From assembly GCA_964371555.1 (NCBI GenBank), contig CAYJMQ010000036.1:1-21228 (forward strand): a stretch of DNA of 21,228 nucleotides, given 5' to 3'. Positions 14,646-21,228 of this stretch are shown here, piece after piece. Source of the stretch: CAYJMQ01 sp964371555. GTDB taxonomy: Bacteria; Bdellovibrionota; JACOXK01; 2-02-FULL-40-11. The position numbers and the translations under genes are program-made. The stretch's first letter is position 1; each line of letters opens with the position of its first letter. Below the pieces are notes generated by a model. It did no database searches. It was not told the DNA's origin and saw only the letters and a program-made list of their open reading frames with translations.

Positions 14646-16838
14646 TCACTCCCTCTCCTTTAAGACCTTCATCTGCGCACAGGCAAAGAGACAGATCATT
14701 CCTGCCAGGAGATACGCCACCGCCGAGGCAAGCCCCATCTGAAACTCGCTGAATCCCTTTTCATACAAATGATAGACAATCGTTGTGGTTGAGCGCGAAG
14801 GCCCCCCCTTTGTCATCGTAAAGATTTCCGGAAATACCTGAAGGGAATTGATGGTATTGATCACGACCACAAAGAGCATCATCGGTCTCAGATGTGGAAG
14901 CGTGATTTTAAAAAACTGCTGAATCGAACCCGCGCCATCGAGACGAGACGCCTCATAAAGCTCTTTGGGAATCGACTGAAGAGCGGCCAAAAAAAGGATC
15001 AGAAAATAGCCGCACGAAGACCATACCGCCATCGCCATAATGCTTATCAACGCCCAACGTTTGTTGATGAGCCAGGCAGGCTCGGGGCGCTCAATTCCGA
15101 TAACACCGAGAAGATAATTTAAAAAACCGCTTTCAGAATAAAAGTAGGTAAAGAGCGTTGCGATCACGATAATGGAGGTTACGACCGGCAGAAAAAAACC
15201 GGCCTGAAACAACGATTTGAACGGCACCCCCCCCTGGATGAACACGGCAAGAGCCAAAGAGATGGTCAACGTAAATGGAATCGTGCCGACCGCGAAAAGA
15301 AGGGTATGCCCGACCGCTTTCAAAAACTCGGGATCTGTAACCGTTTTGAAATAATTTTCGATGCCGTTGAAAGAAAACCTGGAAGTTAAAATATTGTAAT
15401 CCGCGAAACTAATGATGAGCGAATAAATCAGCGGATAAAGACTAAAGACCCCAAAAAGCAAAATCCAGGGGGAGAGAAAAAACCAGGTCGAGGCATCTCC
15501 AGTCGACGCATCTGCGAAGGAGAAGCGTCTCTTTTGAAATAAAATAACGATGATGAGAAAAAGAAAGAGGCCTGCAAAAATCCAAAGGGTTAACGCCTGG
15601 TCAGAATGCCCCCCTTTCTTTTGTATTTTATTTAAAATGCGATCGATCTTTTCCGAGGAAGCGGCCAGCGCTTGATCTACCGGCTGATTCTCAAGAATAA
15701 TCCGGTCGATGCTTTCCTGCAAAACTTTTCCAACCGAAAACCATTCAATATGCGCGGGCGTTGGCCTTGTATAAAGCATCTGATTTACAAAACCTTTCAT
15801 GTGAGGATCCGTTTGATAATAAGAATCGCTGAGCGCGGCTTTCAGAGACGGCAGAACATTTTTCTGGGCTTTTGAAATCGCAAGCTCCACCTCTTTCGAC
15901 GTCAGGTATCTCACGAATTCAAACGCCTCCTTCGGGTATTTTGTTTTGCCGAGAATGACAAGCATTTCTCCGCCGCCAAACGATATCCCTTTTTGATCCG
16001 CGCGCGGCGTTGGAACCTGGGCCACGCCATACCGCAGGGAAGAATTCGTTTTTGCGATCGCTTTAAAATTCCATGCCCCGGACAAAATCATTCCGACGCG
16101 TCCCGCTGAAAAAAGCTGATCAATCTGTTCGAGACGGTTTAAAACCGAATATTTTTTGAGACGCTGATAGAACCCAAAAGCCTCTCGGGATGCCTTTGAA
16201 TCAAAAACAGAACGGCGCCAATCGGCAGACAAAATATCCCCCCCGTTATTCCATAGATACGGAATAAATGTCTGCCAGGGGGAATAGTCTTCAGCGACCG
16301 AAATCCCATAGCCATAAATTTCCGGCGAAAGACGGTCAATTTTTTCGGCATAGGCAATGAGATCATCCCATGTTTTGGGGGGACGTTCGGGATCGAGTCC
16401 GGCCTTCTCAAAAAGCGCCTTGTTATAGAAAATGAAGCGGGTTCCAAGGAGCCACGGCATGCCATAGATTTTCCCCGCATGTGTCAGAGGCTCCCACATC
16501 AGATATTCATTTTGAAATTCCCTGACCCAATCTGTAATCTCATAGACAACGCCGCTCTGGGAAAACTGGGGCCCCCACGTCGATCCGATTTCAAAGATGT
16601 CAGGGGCATTTCCGGCAATCAAACCTGTCACAATCTTGTCATGCCCATAGTCCCAACTGAGCTGCTGCATATGAATTTTGATGTTTGGATGCCTTTTTTC
16701 AAACTGATTGATGATGTCCGTCGACTGCGCCTCATCGATGCTAAATTGCCAAAAATGAAGATCTATAACAGCGCTGGCAAATACGAACGGGCAAATCAGA
16801 AAAACAGTGAAAAAACAGATTATGCCTTTGTGTTTCAT
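14646..16838 (-). CDS. Extracellular solute-binding protein fused to MalF-type permease
   Basis: 730 residues. The signal sequence (about 1-22) leads into a family 1 solute-binding domain (about 24-405): an opening Asp-Leu-His-Phe-Trp-Gln-Phe strand, Gly-Asn-Ala-Pro-Asp-Ile-Phe-Glu at 76-83, Gly-Met-Pro-Trp at 126-129, Phe-Tyr-Asn-Lys at 137-140, and Phe-Glu-Phe-Val-Arg-Tyr-Leu-Thr at 306-313. A helical linker, a membrane segment (417-434) and a short basic loop follow. A complete MalF-type permease (about 450-730) has its EAA loop at 628-651 (Tyr-Glu-Ala-Ser-Arg-Leu-Asp-Gly-Ala-Gly). These are normally separate polypeptides. No stop or shift interrupts the junction, so the fusion is real in this sequence. 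The binding protein is thereby tethered to its own channel at fixed stoichiometry. It overlaps the HEAT gene by 4 nt (ATGA). Confidence 0.9.
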   Translation of the reverse strand: MKHKGIICFFTVFLICPFVFASAVIDLHFWQFSIDEAQSTDIINQFEKRHPNIKIHMQQLSWDYGHDKIVTGLIAGNAPDIFEIGSTWGPQFSQSGVVYEITDWVREFQNEYLMWEPLTHAGKIYGMPWLLGTRFIFYNKALFEKAGLDPERPPKTWDDLIAYAEKIDRLSPEIYGYGISVAEDYSPWQTFIPYLWNNGGDILSADWRRSVFDSKASREAFGFYQRLKKYSVLNRLEQIDQLFSAGRVGMILSGAWNFKAIAKTNSSLRYGVAQVPTPRADQKGISFGGGEMLVILGKTKYPKEAFEFVRYLTSKEVELAISKAQKNVLPSLKAALSDSYYQTDPHMKGFVNQMLYTRPTPAHIEWFSVGKVLQESIDRIILENQPVDQALAASSEKIDRILNKIQKKGGHSDQALTLWIFAGLFLFLIIVILFQKRRFSFADASTGDASTWFFLSPWILLFGVFSLYPLIYSLIISFADYNILTSRFSFNGIENYFKTVTDPEFLKAVGHTLLFAVGTIPFTLTISLALAVFIQGGVPFKSLFQAGFFLPVVTSIIVIATLFTYFYSESGFLNYLLGVIGIERPEPAWLINKRWALISIMAMAVWSSCGYFLILFLAALQSIPKELYEASRLDGAGSIQQFFKITLPHLRPMMLFVVVINTINSLQVFPEIFTMTKGGPSRSTTTIVYHLYEKGFSEFQMGLASAVAYLLAGMICLFACAQMKVLKERE

Positions 16839-18217
16839 GATACTCGATCCTTTAGCGACTTTTTTTGAGTCTCCCCCAAGAGGTTCTTCGCAAAGTTGCG
16901 ATTATTCTCATCAGGATCATTTTTTGAAATCTCGCCGAGAAGTCTCTGAAGCCTTTCGTGTTCGCCCGGCAAAAACTGCCATAACGAAAGGGCCTGCATA
17001 GCCCGATGCCTGAGTTCCGGCTCCTGACTTTCTTTGGCGGTCGCCATAAAAGCATCGCAGAGACGATCGAAGTCCCCCCATCCAAAACGCCTGAAGAAAA
17101 TCCGGTGATCGATTCCAAGAAACTGAAAAAAATTATCCAGATACTGCCGCTTTTCGTGACTCAGCTGAACAAAAAATTCATTTCTAAATGTTTTCTGCGC
17201 CAATTTTTTAATAAGGAGTGGAAAGGCGTCCTCATAATTCCCAAGCATCAATACCCAAAAGATCTTTGCCTGAATGGAAATATCCGGATCATCGGCCTTT
17301 TTCAGGAGCTGCTGCCCCACCACATTTTTTTTGATGTGAGAGAGCGCCTCAATCGATTGCATCCGCACCGAAACATCAGGATCATCGAGGTGCCTGAAAA
17401 AAATCATGAGCGACATGTCGTCACGGGTCTTTCCCAATAAAGAAACCGCCTTTCGCCGCACGGCAGGATTGATGTCATCGGCGTAATCCCTGAGAATCGG
17501 CACGAGCTCCGGACGCCCCCAGATTTCCATAACGGAGAGAACCCCCTCTTTTGCGGCGTCGCTTTCAAGACGCAAAAGATGAGGAATCACATCTTCCACG
17601 GGGACAGGGAGGGATGCTAAAATAGAAGCCAGATGCTCCCGAAGCTCAACATTGGGAACCTCAAGCAGCTGGGCCAAGAGCCCCAGATTTGCCCCCGCCC
17701 TCCTGTCTTTGAGCAGCGGCTCAGAAAGCTCATAGATCGCCTCCACACAGCACTGTTTGACGCGCGGATGCTCTTCCCGATCGCGAAAGACATCCAGGAG
17801 AAATGGGAGATCCTCGATCGTCCCCACTCTCCCCATTTTCAAAACCGCCTCTTCACGCTCAGAAACTTTCGGCGATTCCTTTAAAATTTTTCGCATTTTT
17901 TCCTGCATCCCAAGAAGCTCAAAGAGGATTTTAAGATCATTCCGTTCTTCTTTTGACAACAAATAGAAAACCTCGAAAAAAATCGGTTCCAGATAGGCTG
18001 CTGAATCCATTTCCCTTAATTTTTCCAAAGTCTTTTTTCTTTCTATGGCGCTGTCATTCAGCCATTTTTTTAAAAGATCTCTGACAAGCTGCGATTGGAA
18101 TTCAGATTCCGATTTTTTAAGCCGGTTAAAGAGTTCCCTCAAAATGACCCAGATTAAGAGGACAACAATCAGCGAGCTCAGCGCGTAAATCGCCATCATC
18201 AAAAGACGTTCGACCAT
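16835..18217 (-). CDS. Membrane-anchored HEAT-repeat protein
   Basis: 460 residues. One N-terminal membrane helix (about 8-26) precedes a long charged helical region. A run of HEAT-like hairpins follows (about 125-330), seen as repeated Asp-x-x-x-x-Val-Arg and Ala-(Ile/Val)-x-x-Leu patterns, for example Asn-Pro-Ala-Val-Arg-Arg-Lys-Ala-Val and Asp-Pro-Asp-Val-Ser-Val-Arg-Met-Gln. HEAT arrays are protein-protein scaffolds, and no catalytic motif is visible. The short N-terminal tail and following basic loop suggest the repeats face the cytosol, but topology is uncertain. It is the first gene of the 11-gene leftward operon, so it may be a scaffold or a regulator of the transporter or synthase. 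No clear Shine-Dalgarno precedes the ATG. The bases around it (ACTGCTATGG) are identical to those around the divergent pruA start. Confidence 0.8.
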   Translation of the reverse strand: MVERLLMMAIYALSSLIVVLLIWVILRELFNRLKKSESEFQSQLVRDLLKKWLNDSAIERKKTLEKLREMDSAAYLEPIFFEVFYLLSKEERNDLKILFELLGMQEKMRKILKESPKVSEREEAVLKMGRVGTIEDLPFLLDVFRDREEHPRVKQCCVEAIYELSEPLLKDRRAGANLGLLAQLLEVPNVELREHLASILASLPVPVEDVIPHLLRLESDAAKEGVLSVMEIWGRPELVPILRDYADDINPAVRRKAVSLLGKTRDDMSLMIFFRHLDDPDVSVRMQSIEALSHIKKNVVGQQLLKKADDPDISIQAKIFWVLMLGNYEDAFPLLIKKLAQKTFRNEFFVQLSHEKRQYLDNFFQFLGIDHRIFFRRFGWGDFDRLCDAFMATAKESQEPELRHRAMQALSLWQFLPGEHERLQRLLGEISKNDPDENNRNFAKNLLGETQKKSLKDRVS

Positions 18218-18271
18218 AGCAGTATTCTTTTCGGTAAATTGAATTGATTTATTAAGTTGAAACTGCTATGG
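18214..18271. promoter_or_regulatory. Divergent promoter region framed by a perfect inverted repeat over both start codons
   Basis: Only 50 bp separate the two divergent ATGs. CCATAGCAGT (18214-18223) and ACTGCTATGG (18262-18271) are perfect 10-bp inverted copies, each including a start codon (HEAT gene at 18217-18215, pruA at 18268-18270). The 38 bp between them are A/T-rich. I find no good -35/-10 pair on either strand (best is TATTAA at 18250-18255 for pruA, without a matching -35) and no Shine-Dalgarno for either gene. The repeat could be an operator that represses both directions, or a coincidence. Confidence 0.45.
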
Positions 18272-19821
18272 ATTTTGAAATGGCGTTTAAAAACGAATCT
18301 TTTATAGATTTTGGAAAAGACAAAAACAGGCAGGCGATGCGTGCGGCCTTAAACCATGTCAAAAACGAGCTTGGAAAAGAGTACTCTTTGATCATCGATG
18401 GCAAAAAGGTTTCAGCGCCACAGACGTTCTTCTCTTTAAATCCGGCCAAAAAAGAGCAAAAAATAGGAATTTTTCATGAGGCGGATGAATCGCTGACTGA
18501 AAAGGCGATTGAACGCGCCGAAAGCGCCTTTGAAAGCTGGAAGTCAACACCGATTGCGCGTCGAATTCAGTGCCTTGACCGAATGGCCGAGCTCATGAAA
18601 AAAAAGCGCTTCGAACTTACAGCCTGGATTATTCTTGAGATCGGAAAATCGTGGGGAGAAGCCGATGGCGAGGTGGCAGAAGCGATCGATTTTCTCAAGT
18701 ATTACGCTCAAGAAATGTTCCGCTTTTCGAGATCGCCCAGACTCGTTCCGATGAAAAACGAAAAAAATGAAATGCGCTACATCCCCTTGGGCATTGGCGC
18801 AATTATCACCCCCTGGAATTTTCCGCTGGCAATTCTTGCAGGGATGACATCGTCTGCGATCGTCACCGGCAATACCGTTGTTGTTAAACCCTCCGAATAC
18901 GCATCGGCTGTCGCGCATCAGTTTATGAAAATAGCGGCGGAAGCAGGGGTGCCTGCCGGGGTTATCCATTTGCTGACCGGGCGGGGCCCCCTTGTTGGAA
19001 AATATCTGGTTCGCCATCCAAAGATCCGGTTTGTTTCCTTCACCGGTTCCAAAAAAGTGGGGGTTGAGATCAGTGAGGTCGCCGCAAAAGTCCCCCCCTC
19101 CCAAAAATGGATCAAACGTGTCATGGCTGAAATGGGGGGAAAAGACGCGATCGTCGTCGACAAAGAGTGCCATATCAAAGACGCGGTTAAAGCGGTTATC
19201 CGATCGGCGTTTGGCTACAGCGGCCAAAAATGCTCGGCTTGTTCACGCGTCATTGTCGATGAAAGCATTTATGAATCCTTTGTCAATCAACTGGTCAAAG
19301 AGACCAAAGCGCTTCGCATCGGGGCGCCCGAAGATCCCCAAATTGATATTGGGCCTGTCGTAAGCGACGCACAGCTCAGGAAAGCGGCCCAATACATTGA
19401 AATTGGAAAAACGGAAGGAAAGCTTTTAACGGGCGGGAGATTGGATACGCGCCAGGGATATTTTGTTGAACCGACAATCTTTGGCGATGTCGCTCCGAAT
19501 GCGCGTCTGGCGCAGGAGGAAGTTTTTGCGCCGGTTTTGGCTCTCATCCGTTCAAAGAATTTTGACGAAGCGATCGCAATAGCCAATAACACGGAATATG
19601 GCTTGACAGGGGCAGTCTACACCAAAAATCCACAAAAAATTAAAAAGGCCCGCGAGGAATTTTTTGTGGGAAATCTTTATATTAATCGCGGCTGTACCGG
19701 GGCTTTTGTAGGGGCGCACCCTTTCGGTGGATTTAACATGTCCGGCACCGACTCCAAAGCTGGCGGCCCGGACTATCTGCTGCAGTTTATGCAGGCAAAA
19801 ACGATTTCGGAACGAAAGTGA
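18268..19821 (+). CDS. pruA: L-glutamate gamma-semialdehyde dehydrogenase (1-pyrroline-5-carboxylate dehydrogenase), RocA/PruA type
   Basis: 517 residues, the length of RocA-type stand-alone enzymes. It oxidises glutamate-5-semialdehyde to glutamate with NAD+, the second step of proline catabolism and part of arginine/ornithine breakdown, in the cytosol. Landmarks: the Thr-Pro-Trp-Asn184-Phe oxyanion site, Val-Lys-Pro-Ser at 206-209 for cofactor, Phe-Thr-Gly-Ser at 258-261, the general base Glu288 in Ala-Glu-Met-Gly-Gly-Lys-Asp, and the nucleophile Cys322 in Gly-Gln-Lys-Cys-Ser-Ala-Cys. The C-terminus (Phe-Gly-Gly-Phe-Asn-Met-Ser-Gly-Thr-Asp-Ser-Lys-Ala-Gly-Gly, then Met-Gln-Ala-Lys-Thr) closely follows Bacillus RocA. 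The start could also be ATG 18280; neither has a clear Shine-Dalgarno. No proline dehydrogenase lies beside it. It diverges from the exopolysaccharide operon and has no evident functional tie to it. Confidence 0.93.
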   Translation: MDFEMAFKNESFIDFGKDKNRQAMRAALNHVKNELGKEYSLIIDGKKVSAPQTFFSLNPAKKEQKIGIFHEADESLTEKAIERAESAFESWKSTPIARRIQCLDRMAELMKKKRFELTAWIILEIGKSWGEADGEVAEAIDFLKYYAQEMFRFSRSPRLVPMKNEKNEMRYIPLGIGAIITPWNFPLAILAGMTSSAIVTGNTVVVKPSEYASAVAHQFMKIAAEAGVPAGVIHLLTGRGPLVGKYLVRHPKIRFVSFTGSKKVGVEISEVAAKVPPSQKWIKRVMAEMGGKDAIVVDKECHIKDAVKAVIRSAFGYSGQKCSACSRVIVDESIYESFVNQLVKETKALRIGAPEDPQIDIGPVVSDAQLRKAAQYIEIGKTEGKLLTGGRLDTRQGYFVEPTIFGDVAPNARLAQEEVFAPVLALIRSKNFDEAIAIANNTEYGLTGAVYTKNPQKIKKAREEFFVGNLYINRGCTGAFVGAHPFGGFNMSGTDSKAGGPDYLLQFMQAKTISERK

Positions 19822-19826
19822 CATGG

Positions 19827-19918
19827 CTGCTGAAAAAGTGTCATTCTGAGCGCAAAGCGCGAAGAATCCCAGCGGAGATGCTTCGGGACTTCGTCCCTCA
19901 GCATGACTTTTTCAGCAG
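19827..19918. repeat. Branched palindromic intergenic repeat (MITE/REP-like)
   Basis: Outer arms CTGCTGAAAAAGT (19827-19839) and ACTTTTTCAGCAG (19906-19918) are perfect 13-bp inverted repeats. They extend inward through CATTCTGAG and CTCAGCATG with one mismatch and a small bulge. Inside are two further hairpins: GCGC-AAA-GCGC (19850-19860) and GGGAC-TTC-GTCCC (19885-19897). The whole would fold as a cruciform. The left half shares the GTCATYCYGAG...GAAT(C) form with the element at 815-847. It fills the gap between pruA and the rhodanese gene and could act as a transcript-end or mRNA-stabilising structure. The T5 run in the right arm gives it some terminator character. Confidence 0.75.
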
Positions 19919-19927
19919 AATCTATAT

Positions 19928-19933
19928 AGGAGG
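19928..19933 (+). promoter_or_regulatory. Shine-Dalgarno of the rhodanese gene
   Basis: AGGAGG, 9 nt before the ATG at 19943, a strong site that fixes the start. Confidence 0.85.
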
Positions 19934-19942
19934 AAAAATAGG

Positions 19943-20392
19943 ATGTTCTCATTTTTTAAAAGAAAAAAAGAGACCAAGAAACAAATAACCCAAATCCCAG
20001 CAACCCCAGGTACCCAAGGTACTACCCAAGGTACTACAAAGAAACCAGAGTTCATCATCCCCCTGCTACCAGATGAACCGCTCTATACGGTTCTTTCTAT
20101 CGAAGAGGCAAAAAAAATTTACGCTGAGCGCAAATGCGACTACATCTGGCTCGACGTCAGAAGCCCAAAGGAATGGAGCAACGGCCGTGTTCCAGGCGCC
20201 AAACATATCCCGATCGATCAGCTGGAGAAGCGCGTGAATGAGGTTGGCCCAACTGACAAAAAATATATCGTCTATTGTCATGCCGGCGGGCGAAGCACGA
20301 CGGCGTGTGAATTCCTGAACAAACGGGGCTACCAGCTCCTCTACAACATGACCGGCGGCATGAGTGAATGGGATGGTCCGGTAGAACTATAA
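19943..20392 (+). CDS. Single-domain rhodanese-like protein with a low-complexity N-terminal extension
   Basis: 149 residues. Residues about 48-149 form a complete rhodanese fold: Leu-Asp-Val-Arg-Ser-Pro-Lys-Glu-Trp at 70-78, Gly-Ala-Lys-His-Ile-Pro at 85-90, the active-site loop Cys112-His-Ala-Gly-Gly-Arg-Ser at 112-118, and the closing Met-Thr-Gly-Gly-Met-Ser-Glu-Trp. The catalytic cysteine is present, so sulfurtransferase or sulfur-carrier activity is likely. The first 35 residues are unusual: a short Phe-rich start, a basic cluster (Lys/Arg at 6-13), then a Thr/Gln/Gly/Pro stretch encoded by a tandem DNA repeat. There is no cleavable signal peptide, so it should be cytosolic, possibly membrane-associated through the Phe/Lys start. 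It is separated from pruA by the palindromic element and converges on the SUMF1-like gene. Confidence 0.9.
   Translation: MFSFFKRKKETKKQITQIPATPGTQGTTQGTTKKPEFIIPLLPDEPLYTVLSIEEAKKIYAERKCDYIWLDVRSPKEWSNGRVPGAKHIPIDQLEKRVNEVGPTDKKYIVYCHAGGRSTTACEFLNKRGYQLLYNMTGGMSEWDGPVEL
20012..20035 (+). repeat. Two tandem 12-bp repeats inside the rhodanese gene
   Basis: ACCCAAGGTACT occurs at 20012-20023 and again at 20024-20035, with a partial related copy (CCCAGGT) just before. It encodes the repeated Gly-Thr-Gln-Gly-Thr-Thr part of the N-terminal extension. A 12-bp unit keeps the frame when copy number changes, so linker length may vary between strains. Confidence 0.85.
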
Positions 20393-20423
20393 GATTTGGT
20401 CAGGTAGTGTAACGGAAATTAGA

Positions 20424-21228
20424 CTATTTCTCTTCCCTCACCAATCGGAAACCGATATCGGCGTTTATAGGATGGTAATCGGGAAGGCCTCTGTGTCGAT
20501 AGGCCGAGCGGCAGAACCGCGCTGTGACGCGCCAACTGCCGCCGCGGATAACACGGCGCAAGCTATCATCTGACTGGGGCTGGGGAGACATACTTTCCGC
20601 TTCTTCCTGGGAGAGAGCCATTGAGTAATCGCCGCTATACGCATCAAGAGTCCACTCCCTTACATTTCCATGCATGTCATAGAGACCGTAGGGATTGGCT
20701 TTTCTTGTCGCGACGAGATGAGACTGCCCCCCTGAATTTTTGAGAAACCATCCATATTCAGAAAGGACCGCCGGATGATCCCCAACAAAAGAGTAGGCCG
20801 TCTTTTTCCCCCCTCTTGCCGCATACTCCCATTCCGCTTCTGTGGGGAGTCGATAACGATACTGGGCATCTCTTTCATTCAGCCTTAAAATAAAAAGCTG
20901 AACTTCATTCCAGGATACATTTTCAACAGGGTGATTGGAACAAAGGGATGTTCCATCGATTTCCGTATAGTCCCCGGCACAATATTTTTCTTCTTTAAAA
21001 CGCGACGGATTATTTTCCATCACCTTATGCCATTGAAGCTGGGTTACTTCTGTCGTCTGAATTGTAAAATCTTTTGTCAAAGAAACCAGATGGAGAGTTT
21101 CATCCCACTCCCTGCCAAATTCCCCTAAAATGCTCCCCATTTCAAATGTTGCTGCGTCAATAGTAACAAACTCAGCCGAAATCTGGCTCTCATCAATCGC
21201 AGAAATCACAAAAGAAATTGTCTTTAAT
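20424..21228 (-). CDS. SUMF1/FGE-fold protein, 5' end beyond the window
   Basis: The frame is open from the right edge, so the start is probably outside. The first possible start inside is GTG 21209, from which residues are numbered here (261 residues). Almost the whole visible part is a formylglycine-generating-enzyme (SUMF1) domain: Phe-Glu-Met-Gly-Ser at 22-26, Thr-Glu-Val-Thr at 53-56, Asn-His-Pro-Val-Glu-Asn-Val-Ser-Trp at 92-100, Tyr-Arg-Leu-Pro-Thr-Glu-Ala-Glu-Trp-Glu at 119-128, Tyr-Asp-Met-His-Gly-Asn-Val-Arg-Glu-Trp at 177-186, and Arg-Gly-Gly-Ser-Trp at 222-226. Of the two active-site cysteines of true FGE, only the second position is Cys (C233). The first is Val228, so sulfatase activation is doubtful. 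Non-enzymatic or other SUMF1 roles are more likely. No sulfatase gene lies nearby. The missing N-terminus may carry a signal peptide or another domain. Confidence 0.88.
   Translation of the reverse strand, partial: LKTISFVISAIDESQISAEFVTIDAATFEMGSILGEFGREWDETLHLVSLTKDFTIQTTEVTQLQWHKVMENNPSRFKEEKYCAGDYTEIDGTSLCSNHPVENVSWNEVQLFILRLNERDAQYRYRLPTEAEWEYAARGGKKTAYSFVGDHPAVLSEYGWFLKNSGGQSHLVATRKANPYGLYDMHGNVREWTLDAYSGDYSMALSQEEAESMSPQPQSDDSLRRVIRGGSWRVTARFCRSAYRHRGLPDYHPINADIGFRLVREEK

Noticed and set aside
18544..19227. A 227-codon open - strand frame inside pruA
   Set aside because: Antisense to a highly conserved dehydrogenase, with His/Arg/Phe-rich composition typical of a reverse-complement shadow and no recognisable domain.

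Overview
The window reads as a piece of a Gram-negative (diderm) bacterial chromosome of moderate G+C. Signal peptides, a TPR/outer-membrane beta-barrel protein and an exosortase all imply an outer membrane. The gene types (exosortase with an EpsI-type partner, GH94 phosphorylase, RocA-type PruA) and the dispersed GTCATYCYGAG-type intergenic palindromes suit an environmental, perhaps uncultivated lineage such as a deltaproteobacteria-like or Omnitrophota-like group. The sequence alone does not fix the phylum.

Layout. (1) Positions 1-304 are a non-coding, palindrome-rich leader in front of a small secreted Cys/His-rich orphan on the + strand (305-814). (2) A convergent junction at 815-899 holds a palindromic repeat and three 17-bp tandem copies. 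(3) From 18217 down to 900 eleven genes run on the - strand with overlaps or gaps of at most 40 nt, which looks like one transcription unit of about 17.3 kb. In transcription order they are: a membrane-anchored HEAT-repeat protein; a substrate-binding protein fused to a MalF-type permease; a MalG-type permease; a GH94 glycoside phosphorylase; a secreted protein with tandem carbohydrate-binding-like domains and a GH18-like TIM barrel; a processive GT2 polysaccharide synthase; a TPR/beta-barrel exporter; a secreted protein of unknown function; a small Ser/Thr/Gly-rich protein with a C-terminal sorting signal; an exosortase; and an EpsI domain fused to an alpha/alpha-toroid glycosidase-like domain. 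(4) On the + strand, diverging from that operon, are pruA (18268-19821), a branched palindromic repeat and a rhodanese. (5) A SUMF1/FGE-fold protein enters from the right edge on the - strand.

How the genes may work together (inference). The GT2 synthase would polymerise and extrude a beta-linked polysaccharide. The TPR/barrel protein would carry it across the outer membrane. The TIM-barrel protein and the EpsI-linked toroid would trim or remodel it. Exosortase would process and display the small Ser/Thr-rich protein, perhaps embedded in or attached to the polymer. The ABC permeases with tethered binding protein would recover oligosaccharides, and the GH94 enzyme would split them phosphorolytically. 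No ABC ATPase lies in the window, so the importer would have to borrow one. The most interesting candidate system is this single-operon coupling of polymer synthesis, export, exosortase sorting and recycling. It includes two unusual fusions and a sorting signal that lacks the usual PEP motif.
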